Shown here: piece after piece, positions 9,993 to 20,003 of the stretch
Position numbering within the stretch: the first letter of the stretch is position 1
Layout: every line of letters starts with the position of its first letter
Translations under genes and position numbers: made by a program
Origin: Adineta vaga
Taxonomy: Eukaryota; Rotifera
Assembly (NCBI GenBank): GCA_021613535.1
Contig: CP075495.1
Span: forward strand, 8,370,001 to 8,434,000
Reading direction: 5' to 3'
Length of the DNA: 64,000 nucleotides
The notes under the pieces: model-generated
Told to the model about the DNA's origin: nothing
Databases searched by the model: none
The model's input: only the letters and a program-made list of their open reading frames with translations

Positions 9993-12900
9993 ATGACGAC
10001 ATCTGGAAATACTCTACAATATATGGTTACGAAAAATACGAAATTCGAAGCAAAACTTGCTCGATACTTAATATCCGAACCAGGCGATCAACTACTTGGT
10101 TACGATGCATGTATTGAAAAGCTAGGAAAAGATATTAATTACCGTTTGATTGTTTTGGGCTTGGAATCTATTTATCTTACAGACAATCCACCAAAGATTG
10201 CTCAATTAGAACAACCATATATTTATTATCGTGATATTCTTCGTGCTGAAATGGTTTGTTCTTTTGTTTTCAATTTATAAAATATCTAATTAAAAGAAAA
10301 TATTTTATATTGAATATTTAGATTGATGATTTTCCAGAGTTTTTAACTGGCGATGAAAGATCAAATGCATTACATATGCGTTTACGTGTTATAATGCCAG
10401 AGAATAAAAAGAAAAAACGTAAAAAGAAACAACCAAAATCAACAAGTGTTGATGATATGGAAACAATTCCAAGTTTATTTGATCGATTAACTTTAGAAAA
10501 TATAAATTCGTACATGGAACATTTAACTCCACGGTAAGAACTTTCTTCGAAGATCAATATTGAGAAAATCAAGTTCGATTTTCAATCTAGACGTTCATCA
10601 TCAAATCGTGATCTTTATCAAGCACCATTATCTCAACTTTATGCAGCTATTCCTCTCCTTCTTTCTCCATCGCCAACAACAGCAACAGCAGCAGTGCCAG
10701 AAACAAATGAATCTGATCCTTTATATTTACCTCTTCATCAACTTGATGATCTATCTATAACAACAACATCAAATACTTCACCAGAATTTAAAGAACGTCT
10801 TGATCAATTAAATCTTAGTACAGATCGATCTAATTTTCAACGTTTATTTTCCTCACGACGAACATTATCCGAGGAACAAAGATCAACTTCACGATCGAGA
10901 TCTGCACGAACTTTACCGAAAAAAAAGACTACTACAGATTCTGATTGGATCACTGATACAGTAAGACTTAATCGTTATGTATTACAAAAACATGAAGATG
11001 ATCTCTATGGTACTTTGCATACACCACGAAGTACTCCTCGTCATAATCATGACGATGAAATGTTATCAACAGCTCGTTCCACATTAACGGATCTTTCGGT
11101 AACAAATAGTATGAATTCAACACATAATGATGATTCAAGTGTATATTGTCCATCAATTGAAGAAGTTCGCAGGTAGATCAAAATCATTACTATTCTCTTC
11201 ATTAGGAAATTTTTGTATGAATTCATTTATCGCTCAATATTTTTGCTTTCAGCAAGAGAAATTAAAAGATATTTTTTACGATGTATGTATCTACATTACA
11301 TTTTAGTTGTAGACTTCTAATTCTTAGTTGATATTAAAGTTTTCAAATATGCTAATATTTCTTTTTCTATGATTTTATTTAGTCTTCGAGATGATATCGA
11401 TGAAGATATGAAGGATATTGATATTTATTTTCTCAGTTTAAATGCAAAAATACCGGAAATTTTAAGTGCAGCAATAAGCAATCATATAATTGTATCAACA
11501 TTACGTTATAATGGTAATCAACAATTTTCCACATTAGCAACAGCTGATCGTCTTCAATCTTCGTAAGTTGTTTACTTTCATTTTTCTTTCTTGTTATTAT
11601 GTGAATTCATTCAGCATGGATAACATAATAATGAAATTTTCCGAATTAAAATCCGAAATCTTACAATCGCATAATAATATAACTCAATTAATAAAATTAA
11701 CCGATGAATTACATAATGCATGTGAAAAATATTCGAAAGTCAAAGAACTTTTTTGGAAGGTAAAAAATAAAAAGGAATTTTCTCTTAAACTCATCTTTTC
11801 TCATATATAACTATCTATTTTTAGGATACAGATTTATTTGTTTACTATATTGCACAATTTCAATCATGTTGTCAATTAATATCAAATAATGAATTCAATG
11901 ATAATAGTTTAAAGTAAGATAATTCAACAAATTGATAATTAAATATGTAAATTCTTCTATGCAATAGTTTGTCTTTCTCAATTATGCAATTGTTGAATCA
12001 AGTTTTTTTAAATAGTTTTGCATCCATTGAACGATTAGCACGTTTAACACATGATCAGTAAGTAGATTTCTATGAACAGTTTTACTCCATAGTAGACTAC
12101 TTTCATTCAGACTAAATAATTATATAAGATAAATGTCAGATTCTTAATCCTTATCGTGTAGTTATCTTCAATTTTCATTGACATTTATCTACTCATTGAA
12201 CTACGTCGAAACTAATGAGACCATTAGTTAATTGATAGAGATGTTTGAAATTGATTTATGAAGTTAGAAATAGAAAACCGCCCTTTTGTTTTATTTAGAT
12301 GTTCACGATTTCAAGTTTTGGTTCATTGTCTTCTAACACCTCCGATAACGGTACTGTCTGGCCAATCAACCTCAACATCGGATAATTCAATAACGAATGA
12401 AATATTAAAAGTACATCGAAGATTATTCCATACAAAAAAAAGAGTACCTTTTTCTTCTCTAGGACACATATAAATTAGTATTGAAATGGATGTTTATATC
12501 AGGTACTGTCCTATGGCAAATCGGTGACATCCTTAGTCGACCATCTTGGACAACAAAAAATTTTCGTTTTCAACACTTTATTGAATTGTTTGAAAGACAA
12601 CAACAAAAAGTAAGCAAATATCTAGGGTTTATAATTGTATCTTTTTTTTTTGAAAAAGAACAATGGGAGATTTACATTCCTTTTTCAAGAAAACATCACG
12701 TATCTTGTTCCGGAAGGATGGATATAGTTTTGAAAAAGTCTTGATTATATTCTCATTCAATTTGAGTAGATTCATTCTAGAGACAATTAAGATCTATTAT
12801 ATTGTTGGAATTTGCTTCGCTCATTAGTTATGCACTAAAATATCAACATTATATACGTATATTTCCATTTCTAGGATGATTATTTTGATTTATTTATTGA

Positions 12901-13331
12901 TTCTTTATCAAGATTAACAATGAATAATGAAAATAAAGTAAAAGAAATCTTCAGAGAATAATTTGTTTTCATTCTCATGAATTTTTCATTTTAGGATCCA
13001 TTAAGTCCAAAACATGCATTATATGTCTATCAATTATTTTCTATACTTTCAATGATGTTAATTAATTCTACATCACTTTCGGAATATCTTCGAGATCGAT
13101 ATCTTGAAGATTTTAAGTATATATATATATTTGATTTTCTTCCAATTGATCCAATGTTTCTTTTCTCGTAGATATTTTTTAAAAGAAGACATTATACTTT
13201 CACGAATACCTGTTCAATATCCAGTGTACCGTTTTATTCCTGATTTGATTCATAGTGTCTATCATCGTATTATCTATGGTGGACCAAATTTAAATTCATC
13301 CACACGTACAAAACATCGGCAACTTATTTAA
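9993..13331 (+). CDS. C12orf56: C12orf56 homologue
   Basis: Twelve exons: 9993-10253, 10322-10533, 10591-11172, 11383-11562, 11615-11759, 11825-11913, 11968-12057, 12299-12410, 12463-12609, 12875-12937, 12995-13116 and 13172-13331. All phases agree and the product is 720 residues. It shares with vertebrate C12orf56 the N-terminal YLTDNPPK...IDDFPEF segment, the middle FSELKSE...LKELFWK-TDLF-type segment and the C-terminal LSPKHALYVYQLF...LSEYLRDRYLEDFKYF segment. A low-complexity serine/threonine/arginine-rich insert fills exon 3. The family has no established biochemical role that I know of. Conservation from vertebrates to this animal makes it a genuine old metazoan gene. The human protein is somewhat shorter, and the extra length is mostly the exon 3 insert. 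Confidence 0.88.
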
Positions 13332-13538
13332 GAAAAATAATAAAACAAGCTTTTTTCCAACATCGATTTATTTGGGCAATAATATTTTTCCTTTTTTTTA
13401 CTATGTATGTGATTGGGAATGAGCATTTCATTCTTTTTCTATAGTCCTTCACTAATTTCTCACGTTTGTCGTTTCATCGTCTTTTTTTTCAGGATTAACA
13501 TTTTTTTATTTTATGGAAGAAAAGTAGAATCGGAAAAT

Positions 13539-16424
13539 TTATTCCACAATATATTTTATTAGAACACTATAATGAGGATTTTGACCATATTTTGCACAAA
13601 TAGTAACATCTTCGGAACCCACAGTTATTTGTCGTTGTAATATTGAATTAGCAAAACCTTCTTCTCGAAGCATTCGAGAATCATTTGTCATTGTAACAGA
13701 TACGGCATCAGGTATATAACAATGAAATCTAACTACTGAATGTTTTTTTAATCGTTTGTATAAAGGTGTATATATACAACATTTCGTTGTTTGAAATTTC
13801 GTATAAGTAAAAGGAAACTTCATTGCTTGTTGAAAATGTGTAACATTAAGAGGAAACATAACAACTACATTGGCTGATTTGTCCTTATCATCGATTTTTC
13901 GTGCATAGACGAATAACTCATGTTTACCGGTATGTTCAGGTGCAAATAAAAGTTGCCAAAACTTTTTTTCATGATTGTATTGTGCTAACGAACCATTTTC
14001 TATAACTCCATCATTATATTTAATCGCGCAAGATAATTCAATATGATCTGGTGCTTGAATATGAACTTCTGAGTAGCACGCATTCTCTGACCATATTGCT
14101 GTAGCTCGTGAACGTGGTGATTTGATTTTCAAATCGAAGTTATAAAAAGGCTGCGACGTTTTTGGAAAGGACAATGGAGGTTTACGAATATGATTAGCCT
14201 CAAGATGATATGTTACAACTGAATAATAAAAACCATCGTCTGATTTCTTTGCTAGAATTAAAGCATCGAAGAAACCAGCTTCATTCGGTGCAAATCGACA
14301 ATGCCAAATACCTTGACGTCGATCATAATAAACTTGACTTCCACCTTCAATTTGTTTTTCTTGACGATTTTGCAATTCACCCATAAGTTCCACATCTGAA
14401 GGAGTTTTTAAACATATTTCAATGAAAGATGCTTCTTCTGACAGAAGAATTTTGCTACCACCTTCTGGAGACAAAACTTCAAGATTAAGATCGTAGAAAA
14501 GTTGTGTGGTATCCAGCAGAGAGTCTTTTTGAAAGGATAGTTGTCTAGCATCAATAATATACGACACAACAGAAGAAGAATTACCAGAATCAGATTTTCT
14601 CTTTGCATAAATATATCCTTCAAACATGCCATTTTCATTTGGGGCAAACGTACATCGCCATATGTCATTATCTCGATCATAATATATTTTGTGACTATTT
14701 AAAAGCTTTTCATTTCTATTGTTTTTAAGTTGACAACTAAGATCAATATCAAGAGGAGCTTTAATACGAACTTCCACAAAAGGTTTGTCTTCACGTACAA
14801 CAATAATACCTCGGCTAACTGGTGAAAGAATTTTAAGATCGAAATCATAGAATAATTGCCAAGTCTTTGGAAAGGAAAAAGGAGGTAATGGTATATGATT
14901 TGCATGGATCTTAAACGATATAGCTGATTGATATTTACCAGAATCAGTTTTTTTCTTTGCAAATATGATAGCATTGAAAATTCCATCTGCATCAGGAGCA
15001 AACTTACATCTCCAACAATCTTTCTGTCGATCATAATAAACTCGATCACCACATGAAACTGTTTGTTCATTCTTAGTTTCCAGTTTACCTATTAATTCTA
15101 CATCTGATGGTGTACTTATTGTTATTTGAGTAGATTTTTCACCATTGTTAAGATCGATGAAATGTGTTCCTAGTGGTGAAAGTACTTTCATTCCGAGATC
15201 ATAGAAAAGTTTCCAAGTGCGTGGATAACTAATAGGATTTATAGGCATTTCTTTGACTTTAAAAGTTAAATCAAGAACAGGATTGAATACGTCAACATCT
15301 ACATTTCCACGTTTGGCATAAATACTTATTTTATGATCACCAGTACTAGCAGGAGCAAAATAACAATTATAAACACGTTTTCTTTTATCGAAAATAACAG
15401 AGTCACCACCTTCGACTGTTCGATCATTTCGTTTTAAATGAGCCATTAAAGAAATATCTAATGATGTTTTTAAAATAACTAATGCATATGGTTTCTCCGG
15501 CTCAAGATGGACAAAACCTTGATTACGAGGTTGAATTATTTCGAGACCGTATTCAAAATATAGAGGACGAAGTTTAGGCATCATCATATACTGATTCATC
15601 TTGATCGGCGTTTCTAATAGTTGCCATTTTTCTTCTTTCGGTAAATGATGATAGATCATCTCATTAGGACGAGCAAGAAAATAATATGTGTCCAAACGAC
15701 GTTCAAACAGTTTCTCATCATTCAAGTGACCTGCACCCCATGTTGAGTCGAGTAAATACCAATGATTATAGATCTCAACAGCATTCCATGCGTGATCAGT
15801 TTCAGCTGGTGCACCTTCTCGATCATCGAACCCATAACCTTTTGAATATCCGCCAACGATTTCACATGGTATTTGCATTTGATCACAGAGATGTTTGTAA
15901 ATATTAGCATAACCAGCACAAACACCTTTTCGTGTCCGAAAGACTCCTTCAGCTGTTTGATCTGCATAGTTTTTTGTAAAATATGAGACAGTATCGTATT
16001 CAATGTTGATTGCAGTCCAATAGTAAATAAACCAATGTCGATCAATAATAGATTTTCCCTCAGAAAATCTTCTTAGTATATCTGCAAGATCTGGAAGCGA
16101 TTTTGGTTGCCATGATTCTATGATAGATCGATAAGCTATTTTATTTATTTTCTTTTCACGTTGTGGAATAAAAACATGATTAAACGCCTCAGGATCAACA
16201 ACTTTAATGTCAATAAATTCATCATCTTTTTTATCGTTTGTGGATTCTACAATTGAAATTTCTATTGAGTCAAAATTCGTATCTGGAAAAAGATCCGGAA
16301 TCGGTTTTCGAACAGGATCTGGAGTTGGTTTTTGAATAAGGTCAGGAATTTGATCATGGGATGTTGCTGGCTTAGAAACAGGTTCAGTAACTTTAACAGA
16401 TTCTTTAGATCTGCAAATGCCCAT
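13539..16424 (-). CDS. KY-like transglutaminase-like protein with six C-terminal repeats (copy A)
   Basis: One exon, 961 residues. The N-terminus MGICRS fits N-myristoylation plus palmitoylation, suggesting membrane attachment. A proline-rich linker (about 15-50) precedes a transglutaminase-like/KY domain (about 85-285). The presumed triad is visible as Cys169 in KGVCAGYA, His211 in DHAWNAV and Asp226 in LLDSTWGAG. Six beta-sandwich-like repeats of about 117 residues follow, starting near 288, 403, 521, 640, 757 and 873. Most begin with a P-K-T-W...FYD-type motif and contain a W-x-C-x-FAP-type core. KY (kyphoscoliosis peptidase) and hillarin proteins have this arrangement and act in cytoskeletal or muscle upkeep; proteolytic activity is inferred for the family. 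The gene heads a tandem minus-strand cluster with 16964-18314 and 20004-22142. Its catalytic region is nearly identical in DNA to copy B, though the rest is diverged. Confidence 0.92.
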   Translation of the reverse strand: MGICRSKESVKVTEPVSKPATSHDQIPDLIQKPTPDPVRKPIPDLFPDTNFDSIEISIVESTNDKKDDEFIDIKVVDPEAFNHVFIPQREKKINKIAYRSIIESWQPKSLPDLADILRRFSEGKSIIDRHWFIYYWTAINIEYDTVSYFTKNYADQTAEGVFRTRKGVCAGYANIYKHLCDQMQIPCEIVGGYSKGYGFDDREGAPAETDHAWNAVEIYNHWYLLDSTWGAGHLNDEKLFERRLDTYYFLARPNEMIYHHLPKEEKWQLLETPIKMNQYMMMPKLRPLYFEYGLEIIQPRNQGFVHLEPEKPYALVILKTSLDISLMAHLKRNDRTVEGGDSVIFDKRKRVYNCYFAPASTGDHKISIYAKRGNVDVDVFNPVLDLTFKVKEMPINPISYPRTWKLFYDLGMKVLSPLGTHFIDLNNGEKSTQITISTPSDVELIGKLETKNEQTVSCGDRVYYDRQKDCWRCKFAPDADGIFNAIIFAKKKTDSGKYQSAISFKIHANHIPLPPFSFPKTWQLFYDFDLKILSPVSRGIIVVREDKPFVEVRIKAPLDIDLSCQLKNNRNEKLLNSHKIYYDRDNDIWRCTFAPNENGMFEGYIYAKRKSDSGNSSSVVSYIIDARQLSFQKDSLLDTTQLFYDLNLEVLSPEGGSKILLSEEASFIEICLKTPSDVELMGELQNRQEKQIEGGSQVYYDRRQGIWHCRFAPNEAGFFDALILAKKSDDGFYYSVVTYHLEANHIRKPPLSFPKTSQPFYNFDLKIKSPRSRATAIWSENACYSEVHIQAPDHIELSCAIKYNDGVIENGSLAQYNHEKKFWQLLFAPEHTGKHELFVYARKIDDKDKSANVVVMFPLNVTHFQQAMKFPFTYTKFQTTKCCIYTPLYKRLKKHSVVRFHCYIPDAVSVTMTNDSRMLREEGFANSILQRQITVGSEDVTICAKYGQNPHYSVLIKYIVE
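15551..16052. repeat. Near-identical tract shared with KY copy B (gene conversion)
   Basis: This ~502 bp segment aligns without gaps to 21317-21818, an offset of 5766. I count about five differences. On either side the two genes diverge abruptly at both DNA and protein level. It covers the triad-bearing part of the transglutaminase-like domain. Confidence 0.88.
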
Positions 16425-16963
16425 ATTTCTTACTTTATATATTTATTTAAACACTTTAGTTTTGATAAAAGAAACAAAAGAAACTATTGACGTAAAAAGA
16501 TCTTCATATCTCATGTCTATGCATTATATTTATTATCAATCTCGAGAAGGACAACATGGCGCTCCTGTCGTAAAAAATACAGGTGAATATTCTGTAGGAA
16601 GTAGAAACAGACGACAATATCAATCATAAAAGCAAGTTTGTGCATTCTAATGACGAATACATTTGATTACTCGTCGTAAACTTTTTTCCACGAATTTGAT
16701 TATTTTTACATATCAATACAATTATCTCTATATAGAATACTCTCATAAATATTACATATATATATACCACATTAAACTATATATTTTAAATTCATAGCAT
16801 TGAATAGAACAGTTTTTTGTTCATTTTTTGCCCAAGTTTCAAAATTGTCATATAATACTGTTTGTTTTCACTACATGCTATTCATACTAACCTACCCCAT
16901 GATTTATCGTATTCAATATGCCGATTGCACAAATATTTTTTAAATCGAATGAATAGAATTCTT
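16425..16963. other. Spacer upstream of KY copy A
   Basis: AT-rich DNA between the copy A start codon and the decayed end of the KY pseudogene. It presumably contains the copy A promoter, but I recognise no specific element. Confidence 0.45.
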
Positions 16964-18314
16964 TCATGTTAGAGAATAAATACCAGAGTTTTGTGGAAGT
17001 ATATCAACATTTAATGTTAAACTAGGAACTTGATCATTTAGCGAAGGTAAAAATTCTATGTTTACCCACATTTGTTGGAGTGAAATAACAATGATAGAGT
17101 TGTCTTTTAGTTTCGAAAACGTGAACAGATGGACATTTGATGGTGCTCGAAGAAATACTAAAGCATAGGATTGACCTTTCACTAAAGATACATGTGTTAG
17201 ATAACGTGGACCGACTAGTTCTAGATTAAGATCAAAATATCGTAAAGAAACTGTTGGCATATGTAAATATTGTTCTATACTAATTGATGTCTTTAATAAT
17301 TGCCATTTATCATCTTTAGGGAAATGATTATATATCATTTGATGGAGTAGAACAAGGAAATAATACGATTCCAATACTTTTTCAAAACCATGTTCTTTAG
17401 TTATACGACCAGCATCCAGGTCATATCTAATGGATACCGATGATTTTGAATTTTAACAACATTCCATCTATGAGTAGTTTTAAGATATGTATCAACATAG
17501 TCTTGTTCTTCAGATTCATAATCTCTGGCATATCCAGAAACTTCGAAACATGTCAAATCTAATTTAGTACACAAATGTCTATACAAAGTACTAAACCAAT
17601 ACATAGATCTGTTCGTTTATGGAAAATATCTTTTGCTGATTGAACATAAAAATTTTCATTAAAATACGATGCAGCATCAAATGTGATATTGCATGCAATC
17701 CAATAGAATATTATCCAATAACAATCGATTTCAGGTTTTGTTTTTGATAAATTTCTAATTAGTTTAACAAGTTGACGAAGTTTAGCAGGTTTCCAAGATT
17801 CTATAGCTGTTCGATAATATGTATTATTTATAGCATCATGACGTTGTTGAACGAACACAGGATTAAATGCTTCAAGATCAACGTCTACAATTTCAACAGA
17901 ATCATTAGTTGAAGAAGGAAGTCCATCAATGATGAATGTATCGGATGCTACTATAATATCATTTTCTAATACATCATTAGAGTTACTATTTTTGACTGAA
18001 GATAATGTATGCTCATGAAATATATCATCGGTAGATCTTTGAGATCGATGCTCATATAATGGTTCTAAATTAGACGATAGCCGATTTGTAACATCGTCAT
18101 TTGGATGTTTCGGTGGTTGATCTATTGTTAAAGATTGTGGTAGAAAATTATCTACTACTATCTGTTTAACATTTTTCTCTTGTGTATCAGTCGACGAAAT
18201 AGGCTTTCGATGTTGCTTTTCATCAATGATTGTATTTGATAACGATTGATGAAAGGATTCATCGACGGGAACTATTTTCGTAGGTATCTAAAACTTAGTG
18301 CATTCACAGCCCAT
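16964..18314 (-). pseudogene. Decayed KY-like gene (copy C)
   Basis: A third member of the cluster. It opens at 18314 with MGCECTKF, the same MGxC acylation-type start as its neighbours. An in-frame TAG follows at codon 9 (18288-18290). After that the frame stays open through a long acidic linker and into the transglutaminase-like domain (FVQQRHDAINN...). A frameshift near 17600 follows DLCIG, and a second near 17418 falls after PLDMTW, where the frame moves to DAGRITKEHGFEKV. The domain continues to a first repeat that is shortened, and the gene ends with stop at 16964. Cys, His (THRWNVV) and Asp (LDMTW) of the triad can still be seen across the breaks. The five further repeats of copy A are missing. 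A pseudogene is most likely, since errors at three separate places are an unlikely assembly artefact. Confidence 0.85.
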
Positions 18315-19209
18315 TTTATTGTATTTCACTTGTGATGTGTAATAATTGAAATCATGCACTTAGACGTTCTTTTAAATGTATAACAACTGCCACTTTATAA
18401 TGAAGTAACACTTATCTCTTTGCTAACTTGATGCAAAAGAAATTTATATTCAATTAAAAATGAGAAAAAAAGACACAATGGAATAGAACCATTAGAGAAA
18501 GTTTCGATATTCTTGTTACTTTTTGTTATTATCGGTGACGTATGAAGTAGGTGTGAAAATCTAATAGATCGAAATCATTCTATAGACTCGTTAAGAACTA
18601 GACGATATATTAATAGTTTTTCTGAGAGAAAACCTTCTAAACCAAAATTATTTTTCTATGATTAGCATTCTAAATCTATTGAAACTTTTATTGATTAAGA
18701 TTAACTTTCCTCTCTCTCTCTCTGGATTGAATGTCAAACTACCATATTTATATTAAGCAAAAGTTATTCTACATTGCATTTGAAGTTATTCTTCGTAATT
18801 ATTTGAAATCAGATACTAAAAATAATGACTTTTGTCTTACAAGAAATCTAAGATTTGTTTTCGAATATTTTTTTCTTCATCAAACTATTTGATTAATGTC
18901 TATGAATGTATCTACATAAGAGAAATAGTAGAAGATCATTCGTTAACAATGACTGATGTGACCATCGATAGCAAACAGACTAGAAAGAAAGGATGTCATC
19001 GAATAGTCTGTTTTTACATGTAATCTAAGAACTATGAAGAAAGATGTCAATAATAGAGAAAAAAAGACGAAGAAAAAAAAACAGAACAGAATATATAAAT
19101 AAATAGCTAATGCAATAGTTCTTCTTCTTTCATTTCTTGAGAAAGCTGTTGACACTTTAGGTACTTGATTATTGTTTGGAAATTTAGAGCCACGAATCGA
19201 TATATCCAA
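18315..19209. other. Intergenic, nothing recognised
   Basis: Spacer between the diverging KY pseudogene and the TMEM272-like gene. It contains a short CT run near 18711 and no supportable coding sequence. Confidence 0.45.
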
Positions 19210-19909
19210 ATGGAAATAGATATACATTTAACACATGATCGAAAAGAAAAAGACAAGGAAGAAAATAAAACTTTCAAATCATCCAATAGAAAGACGAATC
19301 TTTTTATTGATGTATGTCAATCATCTTCAATCTTTATTTTTCTAATCATTATTGCAATTATTCCAAGTAAGTTTATTTTCATAAAATGTTTTAGATAGGT
19401 TCTTTTTTGTTTTAGTCTTACAAATATTTATGGGTTGGCGGTATTCTGATGCATGTCCAATAAATAAATTAATTCCACATTATTCTATTGTAGCTGGTAT
19501 TGTTAGTCTTTTTCTAGTTATTCTTATTTCAATTACACAATTCATCACCCGAGTATATGGAAGAAAAATGTTTGATGATAATAGTGATAAAGCAAATCCG
19601 AATCGTGCAACAATGCTGGTTGGTTGTGGAATATGTAGTATTATGTGTATAAATCTATCTCTATTTATATTTTTACTTGGTTGGTCTATTACTGGTTTAG
19701 TATGGGTGGTTGAAGTATGGCATCGTGTTCAATATTTATATGTCGACAAAGATGATTATTGTCATCCTATACTTTATCAATTTACTTTTTCAATTCTGTT
19801 AATTACAACAATCCTTAAACTAATATTTTTTTGTTTTGTTTGCAAGAAAACATGTGTTAAAGTGGCTACTACGAGAAGAAAAGATACTATTACATCAGAA
19901 GATGGTTAA
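19210..19909 (+). CDS. TMEM272-like four-pass membrane protein
   Basis: Two exons, 19210-19366 and 19416-19909, giving 216 residues. After a charged N-terminus come four hydrophobic segments. The first is at the end of exon 1 and runs through the intron (FIFLIIIAIIPILQIFMG). It is followed by the family-like DACPINKLIPHYSIVAGIV loop and second helix, then a third (CINLSLFIFLLGWSITGLVWV) and a fourth near LYQFTFSILLITTILKLIFF. The D-x-CP...IP-Y motif just after helix 1 and the W-WVVEVW stretch match TMEM272-type proteins, which have no settled function. It is the only plus-strand gene in the KY cluster and converges on copy B, with 94 bases between stop codons. I take the ATG at 19210 because upstream in-frame codons are not ATG. 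Confidence 0.75.
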
Positions 19910-20003
19910 AAGTATAACATTTATTTCATATATATTTTGAATGATTTTTTTCAAATGGATATATAATTTTAAATAAGATGTAGAGTATAACTTGGACAAA
20001 TAT

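Noticed and set aside
12411-12462. Apparent frameshift in the C12orf56 homologue after an A8 run
   Set aside because: Choosing the donor at 12411 and acceptor at 12461-12462 gives a normal intron and restores phase, so no lesion is needed.
15686-16045. Open frames on the plus strand and in another minus frame within KY copies A and B (also 21452-21811) that look identical between copies
   Set aside because: They are shadows of the conserved catalytic coding frame; identity comes from the gene-conversion tract.
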